Shown in pieces: positions 41,409 to 51,211 of a DNA stretch of 64,000 nucleotides. This DNA is from Candidatus Lightella neohaematopini (GTDB lineage: Bacteria > Pseudomonadota > Gammaproteobacteria > Enterobacterales > Enterobacteriaceae). A model generated the notes under the pieces. That model did not search any database. It was not told the DNA's origin and was given only the letters and a program-made list of their open reading frames with translations. Made by a program: the position numbers and the translations under genes. The stretch spans positions 152,236 to 216,235 of the forward strand of contig JAOBJL010000001.1 in the NCBI GenBank assembly GCA_025728545.1, read 5' to 3'. Each line of letters opens with the position of its first letter. Position 1 is the stretch's first letter.

Positions 41409-42182
41409 ATGCAACTATTAAATTGGAAGATTTATGGTAAAGGTAATATTAATATAATACTAATACATGGTTGGGGTATAAATTCGAAAATCTGGTTAAA
41501 TTTAACAAAAAAACTAAAAAAAGATTTTTGTGTACATTTATTTGATTTACCTGGATATGGTAATAGTAAAGAAATTCATTTAAGTACATTAGATCAATTA
41601 ATTAATGTAATTATGAATGATATTAATGTTACCAATGTAGTATTAGTTGGTTGGTCATTAGGTGGATTAATAGCTACTAAAATGGTATTATCATGTCCAA
41701 ATATTTTTAAAGGGTTAGTTTTAGTATCTTTTTCACCATATTTTTGTGTAGATTATAATTGGCCAGGTATTAATAATATGACACTAATTAATTTTATTAA
41801 TGGATTACATAACGATTACATTAAAACAATGTTAAAATTTATTTGTTTACAAAATATTAATATTAAACTAACAAAACAGGAAAGAATTAATTTAAAAAAT
41901 ATTATTCTAAATAAGAAGACAATACCTTCTATAAGAACATTAATATTTGGTTTAAAGTTATTAGAAAAAACTGATTTAAGAAAATTAATGAATAATATTA
42001 GTATACCACATATTACAATATATGGTAAACTGGATAGTATAGTACCATATAAAATAGCTTTTTTAAATAAAAATAAAAAAAATACTAATTTTATATTAGA
42101 AAATTCAGCGCATATGCCATTTATATCAGAAAATAATAATTTTTATAATATTTTATACAATTTTATTAATAAATTTAAATAA
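41409..42182 (+). CDS. bioH: Pimeloyl-ACP methyl ester carboxylesterase BioH
   Basis: Alpha/beta hydrolase that removes the methyl ester from pimeloyl-ACP, ending the BioC-BioH route and giving the substrate of BioF in biotin synthesis. 257 residues (256 in E. coli). The catalytic triad is visible: S83 in GWSLGG, D209 in YGKLDSIVP, H235 in NSAHMPFIS, at almost the same numbers as E. coli (82, 207, 235). The oxyanion HGWG motif (20-23) and WPGI are kept. No other bio gene is nearby. Retention suggests biotin supply to the host. Its strand is reversed relative to the S10 operon when compared with E. coli. Confidence 0.93.
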   Translation: MQLLNWKIYGKGNINIILIHGWGINSKIWLNLTKKLKKDFCVHLFDLPGYGNSKEIHLSTLDQLINVIMNDINVTNVVLVGWSLGGLIATKMVLSCPNIFKGLVLVSFSPYFCVDYNWPGINNMTLINFINGLHNDYIKTMLKFICLQNINIKLTKQERINLKNIILNKKTIPSIRTLIFGLKLLEKTDLRKLMNNISIPHITIYGKLDSIVPYKIAFLNKNKKNTNFILENSAHMPFISENNNFYNILYNFINKFK

Positions 42183-42192
42183 AATCAAAATA

Positions 42193-43800
42193 CTAAATTT
42201 TAGGCCCAGCTTTAACTATTAGATTAGCTAAATTAGTATTTAAAAATCTATTAAAATTATTTTTTAATAATTTTGCTAGTATTCTTGCTTTATATTTCCA
42301 TATTGCTTTATTTACATAATAATTACGTGGATCTAATAAATTAGAATCTAATCCATCTAAATATTTAGGTACTGATAAATTAAATATTGGTATAATATTT
42401 AATAGTTTTGTATTAATATTACAATTTAATATGTTATCTATTATAATTTTGGTTTTTGTAATAGATATACGACTACCATAATAATCCCAACCAGTATTAA
42501 CTAAAAAAATATTAATATTATTTTTTAATAAACAATTAGTCAATAATTTAGTATATATAATTGGATGTAGTGGTAAAAAAGGTTCAGCAAAACATGCTGA
42601 AAATGTTGGAATTGGTTTAAGTATATTTAATTCTGTATTTGATAATTTTGTAGTGAAGCCTGACAAAAAATAGTATTGAGATTGTTCTAATGATAGAATA
42701 GATATTAATGGTAGAACTCTAAAGTAATCTGCAGTCAAAAATATTATATTTTTAACATTATGTGTTATTAATTTAAATTTATTTCTTTTTCTAATATAAC
42801 TAATTGGAAAAGATACCCTGGTATTTTCTGTATACCTATCATTAAAAAAATCTACAAAACCATTATCTAAAACTACTACATTTTCTAATATAGCATTTTT
42901 TTTTATTGCAGAAAATATTTCTGGATTATCAATACTTGTTAAATTAATAACTTTGGCATAACATCCTGCTTCAAAATTAAATACTTGACCATTATTATTC
43001 CAACCATGTTCATCATCTCCTATTAAATAATGATTTTTTACATTAGACAATGTAGTTTTTCCAGTACCAGATAGACCAAAAAATAAAGTTACTTTATTAT
43101 TTTTATTTACAGTTGCAGCACAATGCATCGGTAAAATATTACGTGATGGTAAAAAATAATTCATGATTAGAAATATTCCTTTTTTTATTTCTCCATTATA
43201 CAAAGTACCACCTATAATTTGCATTTTTTCAGTAAAATTAAAAGCTATAAATATCTCTGAATTCAAATTATATTTATTCCACATATTATTTTTACATCTA
43301 GCACCATTTAATATAACAAAGTTTGGTTTAAATTTTTTTGAATCTTCTTTATTGGCTATAATAAACATATTTTTTATAAAATGTGCTTGCCAAGGTATCT
43401 CTGTGATAAATCTAATTTTTAATTTATTATGTATATTAGTGCCACAAAAAAAGTCTACAATAAATATTTTCTTATTATTAAGTTGATTAATAATTAAATC
43501 TTTTAAGAAACACCAAGTATTAATATTGATTGGCTTATTATTATTTTTATTTGTCCACCAAATTTTATCTTTAGTGTTATTATCATATACTATATACTTA
43601 TCTAATGGTGATCTACCTGTAAACGGTAATGTATTTATTGAAATAGCACCATAATTAGTAACTAATACTTTTTTTAAGTCAGATAAATTTAAATTTTTTT
43701 CTTCTTTAAATAATAAAGAAAAACTAGGATTATATAATATTTTTTTATATTTCTTTATACCATATTTTTCTATTTCTTTTTTTAAATTATTAATATCCAT
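42193..43800 (-). CDS. pckA: Phosphoenolpyruvate carboxykinase (ATP)
   Basis: Converts oxaloacetate and ATP to PEP and CO2, the gateway to gluconeogenesis. 535 residues (540 in E. coli). Active-site residues are in place: R63 in TGRSPLDKY, the lysine of IKKG (206-207), H226 in MHCAAT, P-loop GLSGTGKTT (242-250), IGDDEHGW (260-267, metal aspartate), and R328 in TENTRVSFP. Two conserved segments differ: TADAFGVLPP of E. coli reads TADYFRVLPL (356-365), and GWNGTGKRIS reads GWDYYGSRIS; both lie in the C-terminal nucleotide region. PEP is also a substrate for the shikimate route, so it may serve aroA and the missing aroG-type step. Divergent from aroK as in E. coli synteny. Confidence 0.96.
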   Translation of the reverse strand: MDINNLKKEIEKYGIKKYKKILYNPSFSLLFKEEKNLNLSDLKKVLVTNYGAISINTLPFTGRSPLDKYIVYDNNTKDKIWWTNKNNNKPININTWCFLKDLIINQLNNKKIFIVDFFCGTNIHNKLKIRFITEIPWQAHFIKNMFIIANKEDSKKFKPNFVILNGARCKNNMWNKYNLNSEIFIAFNFTEKMQIIGGTLYNGEIKKGIFLIMNYFLPSRNILPMHCAATVNKNNKVTLFFGLSGTGKTTLSNVKNHYLIGDDEHGWNNNGQVFNFEAGCYAKVINLTSIDNPEIFSAIKKNAILENVVVLDNGFVDFFNDRYTENTRVSFPISYIRKRNKFKLITHNVKNIIFLTADYFRVLPLISILSLEQSQYYFLSGFTTKLSNTELNILKPIPTFSACFAEPFLPLHPIIYTKLLTNCLLKNNINIFLVNTGWDYYGSRISITKTKIIIDNILNCNINTKLLNIIPIFNLSVPKYLDGLDSNLLDPRNYYVNKAIWKYKARILAKLLKNNFNRFLNTNLANLIVKAGPKI

Positions 43801-43971
43801 AACACTAAATTTAGTAATTTGTTAAAATTAGAAGTTAGTTAGTCAATATTTTTAAGTTAATTATTTAACTAAATATATTATGAGATAAATTTAATAACTT
43901 TTACAAATATTTATATACTTAAATATAATTAAATTTTTGTAAAGCATTTTTAATAATATATATTAATATTT

Positions 43972-44487
43972 ATGATAAGTAAAAAAAGAAATATATTTTT
44001 AATAGGACCAATGTTTTCTGGCAAAACAACTATTGGATTTTATTTAGCGAAAAAATTAAATATGTTATTTTTTGATTCTGATTACGAAATACAAAACCTT
44101 ACAAAAACTAGTATAGAAAAAATTTTTATTGAAGGAGAAGATAAATTTAGAAAAATTGAAGAGAATGTTATACTAAATATAATAAGGATGAATAATATAT
44201 TATTATCTACTGGTGGAGGATCTATACAATCAAGAACCTTGTTAAAATATTTACCACTGTACGGAAATATAATTTATTTAAAAACTAGCGTCAAATCACA
44301 ACTATTAAGAATAGATAATGCTGTTAATAGACCATTATTAAAGTTAGATAGTCCTAATATTATATTAGAATATTTATCAAATAAACGTAATCATTTATAT
44401 GAGTCAATTTCTGATTTTATAATTAGTACAGATAAAAAAAATATTTACGATATTATTAATAATATTATAAAATTAGTAAATTTATGA
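43972..44487 (+). CDS. aroK: Shikimate kinase
   Basis: Fifth shikimate step: phosphorylates shikimate with ATP. 171 residues (173 in E. coli AroK). The P-loop is GPMFSGKTT (12-20) where E. coli has GPMGAGKST; it still fits the Walker A pattern. FDSDYEI (shikimate-binding aspartate), EGEDKFRKIEE (arginine), STGGGS and NRPLL are conserved. Start and synteny with aroB match E. coli; the aroB ATG overlaps the stop by 4 bp. It could serve for both AroK and AroL. Confidence 0.96.
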   Translation: MISKKRNIFLIGPMFSGKTTIGFYLAKKLNMLFFDSDYEIQNLTKTSIEKIFIEGEDKFRKIEENVILNIIRMNNILLSTGGGSIQSRTLLKYLPLYGNIIYLKTSVKSQLLRIDNAVNRPLLKLDSPNIILEYLSNKRNHLYESISDFIISTDKKNIYDIINNIIKLVNL

Positions 44488-45575
44488 ATAAACTAGTAAA
44501 ATATAATTCATGTAAAGTATTAATATTAAATAATTTATTTAGTGATTCAATTTATTTTAATATTTTAAAAAATAAAAGATTACTAATTATAACAAATAAA
44601 TTAATTGCATCATTATACTTAGATAAATTAAAAAAGTTACTTTATAATGCTACTAATAATCTGGAACATATTATTATACCAAATGGTGAAAAATATAAAA
44701 ATATAACAACAGTAAATAATATTATTTCAATATTACTAAAAAAGAATTATGACAGTGATACTATCATTATTTCTTTTGGTGGTGGTGTAATAAGTGATAT
44801 ATCCGGTTTTATTGCTTCTATTTATAAAAGAGGTATTGATGTTATTCATATTCCTACTACTTTACTTGCTCAAGTAGATGCATCTATAGGAAACAAAACT
44901 TCTATAAATCATAAATGTGGTAAAAATATGATTGGTACGTTTTATGAACCAAAATTAGTAATAATTGGATTAAATTTTTTAAACACACTATCAAGAAAAG
45001 AAATTTATTCTGGATTATCAGAGGTTATTAAATATGGTATAGTAATGAATAGTAATTTTTTCTTTTGGGTAAAAAAAAATATAAATAATTTAATTCTATT
45101 AAAGTCAAAATCTTTATATTATTGTGTTACTACTTGTTGTAAGTTAAAAATAGATATAATAAATAAGAATAAAATTGATAATATATCAAGAATGTTATTA
45201 AATTTTGGACATACTTTTGGACATGCAATCGAACAATATGCTAGTTATAATAATTGGTCTCATGGATCAGCAGTTGCTGTTGGTATTATTATAGCTACTT
45301 ATGTTTCTTTAAATCTCAATATAATTAGAATTAAACAAGCTAAATTAATTAGGTCAGTTATAATAAAAGCTAAGTTACCAATATTTGGTCCAAAAAACAT
45401 AAGTATTAATGATTACATTAATATAATAAAAAATGATAAAAAAAGTAATATAAATAGTATTAACTTAGTATTACCAATTAGTATTGGTAAAGCAAGATTA
45501 TTCTATAATATAGATAATAAAGTAATAACTAAATCTATTTTAGACAGTAAGCAAGATCTACTTTCAAGATTATAA
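44484..45575 (+). CDS. aroB: 3-dehydroquinate synthase
   Basis: Second shikimate step: NAD- and metal-dependent ring closure of DAHP. 363 residues (362 in E. coli). NAD site FGGGVISDISGF (98-109), HIPTTLLAQVDASIGNKTSI (122-141), and the metal ligands E180 (GLSEVIKYG), H243 (FGHTFGHA) and H260 (WSHGSAV) are all present and correspond to E184, H247 and H264 of E. coli. Overlap of 4 bp with aroK indicates coupling. damX and dam, which follow in E. coli, are missing; rpe is 4 bp downstream. Confidence 0.97.
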   Translation: MNKLVKYNSCKVLILNNLFSDSIYFNILKNKRLLIITNKLIASLYLDKLKKLLYNATNNLEHIIIPNGEKYKNITTVNNIISILLKKNYDSDTIIISFGGGVISDISGFIASIYKRGIDVIHIPTTLLAQVDASIGNKTSINHKCGKNMIGTFYEPKLVIIGLNFLNTLSRKEIYSGLSEVIKYGIVMNSNFFFWVKKNINNLILLKSKSLYYCVTTCCKLKIDIINKNKIDNISRMLLNFGHTFGHAIEQYASYNNWSHGSAVAVGIIIATYVSLNLNIIRIKQAKLIRSVIIKAKLPIFGPKNISINDYINIIKNDKKSNINSINLVLPISIGKARLFYNIDNKVITKSILDSKQDLLSRL

Positions 45576-45579
45576 TAAA

Positions 45580-46254
45580 ATGAAAAATAAATTAATTTCT
45601 GCATCTATTATTTCTGCTAACTTTGCTTTATTAGGTCAAGATATAGAAAATGTAGTACGTGCTGGAATAGATTTAATACACTTTGATGTTATGGATAATC
45701 ATTATGTACCTAATTTAACTATTGGTCCATTAGTATTAAGGTCATTAAGAAATTATGGTATTAATATTCCAGTAGATGTTCATTTAATGGCTAATCCAGT
45801 AGAATCATTAATATTAGAGTTTGCTAAAGCTGGAGCTAATTATATATCTTTTCATGTAGAAACAACTAATCATATAGATAGGTTATTACAGACTATTAAA
45901 AATTATGGATGTAAAGCTGGATTAGCATTTAATCCATCTACACCATTATCCTATTTAGAATATGTTATAGATAAAATAGATTTAGTACTAATTATGTCGG
46001 TTAATCCAGGATATAGTAGTCAATTATTTATACCATCTATATTAAATAAAATAAAACAATTAAATAATATCATAATGAATAGTAATTTAAATATTGATAT
46101 TGCTGTTGATGGAGGTATTAAATTAGAAAATATAGAAATTATTTCTAAAATGGGAGCAAATATTTTTATTATTGGATCAGAAATTTTTAATAGTGATAAT
46201 TACTTCATAACTATAAAAAATATTAAATCAAAAATAATAGGCAATAATATATAA
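45580..46254 (+). CDS. rpe: Ribulose-phosphate 3-epimerase
   Basis: Interconverts ribulose-5-phosphate and xylulose-5-phosphate in the pentose phosphate pathway. 224 residues (225 in E. coli). TIM-barrel motifs: SASIISANFALLG, HFDVMDNHYVPN (metal ligands H34, D36), DVHLM (H68), SVNPGYSSQLF and the phosphate-site VDGGIK. In E. coli rpe lies between dam and gph; both are gone here. Same operon as aroKB by spacing. Confidence 0.97.
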   Translation: MKNKLISASIISANFALLGQDIENVVRAGIDLIHFDVMDNHYVPNLTIGPLVLRSLRNYGINIPVDVHLMANPVESLILEFAKAGANYISFHVETTNHIDRLLQTIKNYGCKAGLAFNPSTPLSYLEYVIDKIDLVLIMSVNPGYSSQLFIPSILNKIKQLNNIIMNSNLNIDIAVDGGIKLENIEIISKMGANIFIIGSEIFNSDNYFITIKNIKSKIIGNNI

Positions 46255-46317
46255 TAAGATTATAATAATACTATTACTGTAACTAATAAAAATTTACAAT
46301 ATTAGATTATAAAATTT

Positions 46318-47319
46318 ATGTTAACTGAAAATATAGTTTTTAGTGCTGTACAACCATCAAATAATTTAACAATTGGTAATTATATTGGTGCAATTAAAAT
46401 ATGGGTAGATATTCAAAATATTTATAAATGCATATATAGTATAGCTGACTTACACGCTATCACTAATAATTATTACAATAATTTAAAAACATTATCTTTA
46501 AATACATTAGCATTATACTTAGCCTGTGATATTAATCCTGAAACAAATATTATTTGTTTACAATCTGAAATAGTAGAACATAGTCAATTACATTGGATAC
46601 TTAGTTGCTTCGTTAATTGGAATAAACTAAAACACATGACACAATTTAAAAATAAATATTCAAAACAAGGTAGTTTATTAAATAAAGTCACTGTCGGATT
46701 ATTTACTTATCCAATATTAATGGCATCAGATATATTATTATATCAAACTAATTATGTACCAGTAGGTTATGATCAAAAACAACATTTAGAATTTAGCAGA
46801 AAAATAGCAAGAAATTTTAATAAAAAATATGGTAATATTTTTACCATACCTCAACCTATCATTCCAAAAATAGGGAAAATAACATCTTTACTTAACCCTA
46901 TAAGAAAAATGTCTAAATCTGATATTAATAGTAATAATTATATTTCTTTACTTGACAAACCAGAATTAGTTATAAAAAAAATTAACAACGCTATTACTGA
47001 CTCTAATAATCCACCAATTGTAAAATATGATATAAAAAATAAACCGGGAATCTCTAATCTACTAAATATATTATCCGTACTTACTAATATAAGTATAGTA
47101 AATTTAGAAAAAGATCTTAACAATATTAATTATATTCAATTTAAAAAAATAGTATCTAATGAAATCAATAATACTTTATTTAAAATACAAAAAAAATATT
47201 TTTCTATTAGAAACAAAGAAAAATATTTAAATAGTATATTAATTAATGGTAATAAAAGAGCTAAAATTATAGCTAGAAACACCTTAAATAAGGTATATAG
47301 AGTAATTGGTATAAAATAA
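46318..47319 (+). CDS. trpS: Tryptophanyl-tRNA synthetase
   Basis: Class Ic synthetase charging tRNA-Trp. 333 residues (334 in E. coli). The HIGH-equivalent is TIGNYIGA (18-25), KMSKS is at 197-201, and the Trp-pocket segments DLHAIT, LLYQTNYVPVGYDQKQHLE are present. No frameshift or truncation. Follows rpe by 63 bp, with gph of the E. coli order deleted. Confidence 0.97.
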   Translation: MLTENIVFSAVQPSNNLTIGNYIGAIKIWVDIQNIYKCIYSIADLHAITNNYYNNLKTLSLNTLALYLACDINPETNIICLQSEIVEHSQLHWILSCFVNWNKLKHMTQFKNKYSKQGSLLNKVTVGLFTYPILMASDILLYQTNYVPVGYDQKQHLEFSRKIARNFNKKYGNIFTIPQPIIPKIGKITSLLNPIRKMSKSDINSNNYISLLDKPELVIKKINNAITDSNNPPIVKYDIKNKPGISNLLNILSVLTNISIVNLEKDLNNINYIQFKKIVSNEINNTLFKIQKKYFSIRNKEKYLNSILINGNKRAKIIARNTLNKVYRVIGIK

Positions 47320-47332
47320 CATAATATATAGC

Positions 47333-47917
47333 ATGAAAATATTATTAATAGATAATTACGATTCATTTAATTGGAATACATATCATTATATTAAAATGAT
47401 GAATATTAATAGTGTATTAATTTATAAACATGATGTATTAAATATTTCTGATATTAATAGTATTAATCCAACTAAAATAATAATTCTTCCAGGACCAGGA
47501 TCACCTAATTCATTAAATATATCTTCAAAAATAATAGAATATTTTTCTGATACTATACCTATACTAGGTATATGTTTAGGTCATCAAATAATAGGTAAGG
47601 TATTTGGAGCAAAGATTATAAGATCAAATTTTATTATGCATGGCAAACAATCTATTATTATTCATAATAATAATAATATATTTTATAATATAAATAATCC
47701 ATTTAAAGCAGTAAGGTATAATTCATTAACTATTTCTACAGAAAATTTACCTAGTTGTCTATTAGTCAATGCTTGGAGTATATATAATAACAATAAAGAA
47801 ATTATGGCTATTAAACACCGTAATTTACCATTATATGGAATACAATTTCATCCAGAAAGTATTTTAAGTGAATTTGGAATTAAAATATTATATAATTTCA
47901 TTTATTGTAAATATTAA
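47333..47917 (+). CDS. pabA: Aminodeoxychorismate synthase glutamine amidotransferase subunit
   Basis: Class I glutaminase that feeds ammonia to PabB for 4-amino-4-deoxychorismate, the first step to p-aminobenzoate and folate. 194 residues (187 in E. coli). The triad is intact: C81 in LGICLGHQ, H173 and E175 in FHPESI. LLIDNYDSFNWN and PGPGSPN mark the N-terminal half. TrpG of anthranilate synthase is very similar and some symbionts use one subunit for both; the position next to trpS on the way to the str operon follows E. coli pabA, so that name is preferred. pabB is not in the window. Confidence 0.87.
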   Translation: MKILLIDNYDSFNWNTYHYIKMMNINSVLIYKHDVLNISDINSINPTKIIILPGPGSPNSLNISSKIIEYFSDTIPILGICLGHQIIGKVFGAKIIRSNFIMHGKQSIIIHNNNNIFYNINNPFKAVRYNSLTISTENLPSCLLVNAWSIYNNNKEIMAIKHRNLPLYGIQFHPESILSEFGIKILYNFIYCKY

Positions 47918-47987
47918 AATTAAATAATAAAATAAAACTATGTATAAAATTATTTAATTTTATAATAAATAAATGTTATTTGTTAAC

Positions 47988-48016
47988 TGGTAGTATAAAC
48001 ATAAATATGTTATAAT
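47988..48016 (+). promoter_or_regulatory. Probable promoter of the str operon
   Basis: TGTTATAAT at 48008-48016 is a perfect extended -10 element (TGnTATAAT). The hexamer 17 bp upstream (47988-47993, TGGTAG) is a poor -35, which extended -10 promoters can tolerate. It lies 93 bp before rpsL in the 191-bp gap after pabA. The match is unusually complete even for AT-rich DNA. Confidence 0.5.
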
Positions 48017-48108
48017 TAAAAATTAATTAATAAATATGATGATTTTTTGATTAATACAGTTAGAACGAGATTTATATTAATTATTAAGTTTAAAGGTTAA
48101 TTATATTT

Positions 48109-48477
48109 ATGGTTACTATAAACCAACTAGTACGTAAAGCAAGATCTATAAAAAGTATAAAGAATAACGTTCCTGCTTTAAATCAATGTCCTCAAAAAAG
48201 AGGAATATGTACTCGTGTCTATACTACTACTCCAAAAAAACCTAATTCTGCTTTAAGAAAGGTATGTAGGGTAAAATTAACTAACGGGTTTGAGGTTACT
48301 GCATATATAGGTGGAGAAGGTCATAATTTACAAGAGCATTCAGTTGTTCTAATTAGAGGTGGTAGAGTAAAAGATTTACCAGGGGTAAGATATCATTCCA
48401 TAAGAGGAGCATTAGATTTTTCTGGAGTTAAGGATCGTAAAAAAGGTAGATCAAAATATGGTACCAAAAAAAACTAA
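48109..48477 (+). CDS. rpsL: 30S ribosomal protein S12
   Basis: Decoding-centre protein. 122 residues (124 in E. coli). [20 protein letters not shown] and [19 protein letters not shown] are conserved; the lysine of KKPNS is the streptomycin-sensitive wild type. [20 protein letters not shown] and [15 protein letters not shown] follow. AAAGG lies 12 bases before the ATG. First gene of the str operon. Confidence 0.98.
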   Translation: MVTINQLVRKARSIKSIKNNVPALNQCPQKRGICTRVYTTTPKKPNSALRKVCRVKLTNGFEVTAYIGGEGHNLQEHSVVLIRGGRVKDLPGVRYHSIRGALDFSGVKDRKKGRSKYGTKKN

Positions 48478-48543
48478 TTTATTCTATTTAATACATAAAT
48501 AGTTTAAAATAAATTATTTTGTTTTACAATAATAGGTAATTAA

Positions 48544-49014
48544 ATGTCTAGAAAGCGTTCAAAAAATAAACATATAATTCTACCAGATTGTAAGTTTAAC
48601 TCTTTAGTATTAGCAAAATTTATTAATATTATTATGAAGAATGGTAAAAAATCCATTGCTGAAAATATATTATATAATGCTTTAGATATATTATTAAAAA
48701 AGATTAATAAAAAACCAATAGAAATATTAGAGTTAGCACTGTCTAATGTAAGACCAGTTGTTGAAATAAAATCTAGGAGAGTTGGTGGGTCTACTTATCA
48801 AATTCCGGTAGAAATTAACGCAAACAGAAGAAATACATTAGCAATGCGTTGGATAATTATTGCTGCTCGTAAACGTAAAGATAAATCCATGGTTATTCGT
48901 TTAGCTAATGAATTATTTGATGCTATTAATAATAAAGGATTAGCAATAAAAAAACGAGAGGATACACATCGTATGGCAGAAGCAAATAAAGCTTTTGCTC
49001 ATTATAGATGGTAA
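48544..49014 (+). CDS. rpsG: 30S ribosomal protein S7
   Basis: Primary binding protein of the 30S head and, in E. coli, translational repressor of the str operon. 156 residues, the usual short form. [51 protein letters not shown] and [20 protein letters not shown] are conserved. fusA follows by 33 bp. Confidence 0.98.
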   Translation: MSRKRSKNKHIILPDCKFNSLVLAKFINIIMKNGKKSIAENILYNALDILLKKINKKPIEILELALSNVRPVVEIKSRRVGGSTYQIPVEINANRRNTLAMRWIIIAARKRKDKSMVIRLANELFDAINNKGLAIKKREDTHRMAEANKAFAHYRW

Positions 49015-49047
49015 TTGTTTTACTATTTTTTTAAAAGAGGAATTAAT

Positions 49048-51150
49048 ATGAGTCGTGTTACACCTATTACTAGGTATCGTAATATTGGTATAAGTGCACA
49101 TATTGATGCAGGAAAAACTACTACTACTGAAAGAATTTTATTTTATACTGGTGTAAATCATAAAATTGGAGAAGTTCATCATGGTGATGCTACTATGGAT
49201 TGGATGATTCAAGAACAAGAACGTGGTATAACAATTACTTCAGCAGCAACTACTTGTTTTTGGTCTGGTACATATAATCAATTTAATATACATAGAATTA
49301 ATATTATTGATACTCCTGGACATGTTGATTTTACAGTAGAAGTAGAACGATCAATGAGGATATTAGATGGTGCTGTGATGATTTATTGTGCTGTTGGTGG
49401 AGTACAACCCCAATCAGAAACAGTATGGAGACAAGTTAACAAGTATAAGGTACCAAGAATTGCTTTTATAAATAAAATGGATCGTATCGGAGCTGATTAT
49501 CTAAAAGTTATAGAACAACTAAAAAATAAATTACATGCTAATCCTGTACCAATCCAATTAGCCATTGGAAAGGAAGAAAATTTTATTGGAATAATAGATT
49601 TAGTAAAAATGAAAGCAATTATTTGGAATAATAAAGATTATGGAATTAAGTATAATATTACAGATATACCTAAAGAATTATTTGAATTATCATATTCATT
49701 ACGTTTAAAATTATTGGAATCTGCAGCAGAAAGTTCAGAAAAATTAATGGATAAGTATTTATTACATGGCTCTCTTAATGAAAATGAAATTAAACAAGCA
49801 TTACGTTATAGATCATTAAATAATGAAATTACTATAGTTACTTGTGGTTCTGCTTTTAAAAATAAAGGTATTCAAACTATGCTAGATGCAATAATTGATT
49901 ATTTACCATCTCCAAATGATATTAATAATATTAATGGAGTTCTTACAGATAGAAAAACTAATATCTTTCGTTCTCCAAAAGATAATGAACCATTTTCTGC
50001 ACTAGCTTTTAAAATAGCTAATGATCAATTTGTAGGTAATTTGACATTTTTTAGGGTTTATTCTGGAATTATAAAATCTGGTCAAACATTACTTAACTCA
50101 ACAAAAAATAAACAAGAAAGGCTTGGTCGTATTGTACAAATGCATGCTAATAAAAGAGATGAAATAAAAGAAGTCAGAGCAGGTGATATTGCTGCAGCAA
50201 TAGGATTAAAAAATATTTCTACTGGAGATACATTATGTGATCCAAATTATCCAATTATTTTAGAAAATATAGAATTTCCTGAACCAGTTATATCTTTATC
50301 ATTAGAACCAAAAACTAAAATTGATCAAGAAAAAATGAGTTCTGCTTTAGTTCGTCTTACACAAGAAGATCCATCATTTAAATTTTGGATTAATCATGAA
50401 TCAGGGCAAACTATTATTTCAGGCATGGGTGAATTACATTTAGAAATTTTAGTTGATCGTATGTATCGTGAATTTGATGTGCACGCTAATATTGGTGTAC
50501 CTCAAGTTTCATATAGAGAAACTATAAAAAAAATGGTTGAACAGGAAGGTAAATTTATTCGTCAATCTGGTGGTAGAGGTCAATTTGGTCATGTTTGGTT
50601 ACGTATTGAGCCAATCAAGTCTAAGGAAAAAAATTATGAATTTATAAGTGAAATAGTTGGTGGAGTTATTCCAAAAGAATATATTCCAGCTATAGATAAA
50701 GGTGTTCGTGAACAAATGAGTAGTGGTATTCTTGCTAATTACCCAATTGTTAATATTAAAGTAACTGTTTTTGACGGATCATATCATGAAGTTGATTCAT
50801 CAGAAATAGCTTTTAAAATAGCCAGCGCTATAGCTTTTAAAGAAGCTTTTATGAAAGCACAACCAGTATTACTTGAACCAATTATGAATATAGAAATTAT
50901 TACACCAGAAAATTATATGGGTGATCTTATTGGTGATTTGAATAGACGTAGAGGAATTATTAATAATATAAATGACTTAAATAATGATAAAGTTATACAT
51001 GGTGAAGTACCACTTGCTGAAATGTTTGGTTATGCTACATCCTTACGTTCACAAACTCAAGGTAGAGCATCATATTCTATGGAATTTCTTAAATATCAGG
51101 AAACACCAAATAAGATTACTAAAATTATAATAGAAAATCGTAATAAATAA
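49048..51150 (+). CDS. fusA: Translation elongation factor G
   Basis: GTPase that drives translocation and, with RRF, ribosome recycling. The ATG at 49048 gives [20 protein letters not shown] and 700 residues (704 in E. coli); AAAAGAGG at 49033-49040 is its ribosome site. An in-frame TTG at 49015 is rejected. G-domain motifs: [43 protein letters not shown]. Domains II-V continue to the end, including HEPSYHDVDSS-type segment [12 protein letters not shown] and RRRGI. Only a few residues are lost. Confidence 0.98.
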   Translation: MSRVTPITRYRNIGISAHIDAGKTTTTERILFYTGVNHKIGEVHHGDATMDWMIQEQERGITITSAATTCFWSGTYNQFNIHRINIIDTPGHVDFTVEVERSMRILDGAVMIYCAVGGVQPQSETVWRQVNKYKVPRIAFINKMDRIGADYLKVIEQLKNKLHANPVPIQLAIGKEENFIGIIDLVKMKAIIWNNKDYGIKYNITDIPKELFELSYSLRLKLLESAAESSEKLMDKYLLHGSLNENEIKQALRYRSLNNEITIVTCGSAFKNKGIQTMLDAIIDYLPSPNDINNINGVLTDRKTNIFRSPKDNEPFSALAFKIANDQFVGNLTFFRVYSGIIKSGQTLLNSTKNKQERLGRIVQMHANKRDEIKEVRAGDIAAAIGLKNISTGDTLCDPNYPIILENIEFPEPVISLSLEPKTKIDQEKMSSALVRLTQEDPSFKFWINHESGQTIISGMGELHLEILVDRMYREFDVHANIGVPQVSYRETIKKMVEQEGKFIRQSGGRGQFGHVWLRIEPIKSKEKNYEFISEIVGGVIPKEYIPAIDKGVREQMSSGILANYPIVNIKVTVFDGSYHEVDSSEIAFKIASAIAFKEAFMKAQPVLLEPIMNIEIITPENYMGDLIGDLNRRRGIINNINDLNNDKVIHGEVPLAEMFGYATSLRSQTQGRASYSMEFLKYQETPNKITKIIIENRNK

Positions 51151-51211
51151 AGTATGTGTTTATTTTATTTAATTAGATTATATTTAATAACTTCAATTTA
51201 AGGAATTAGTC

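Noticed and set aside
43855-43870. AGTTAA-TTAT-TTAACT inverted repeat between pckA and aroK
   Set aside because: A 6-bp, almost purely AT stem in AT-rich DNA. Such repeats are common by chance here; no operator family fits.
47333-47917. Naming the amidotransferase trpG
   Set aside because: PabA and TrpG are hard to tell apart by sequence, but the neighbours follow E. coli pabA, so pabA is kept; dual use remains possible.
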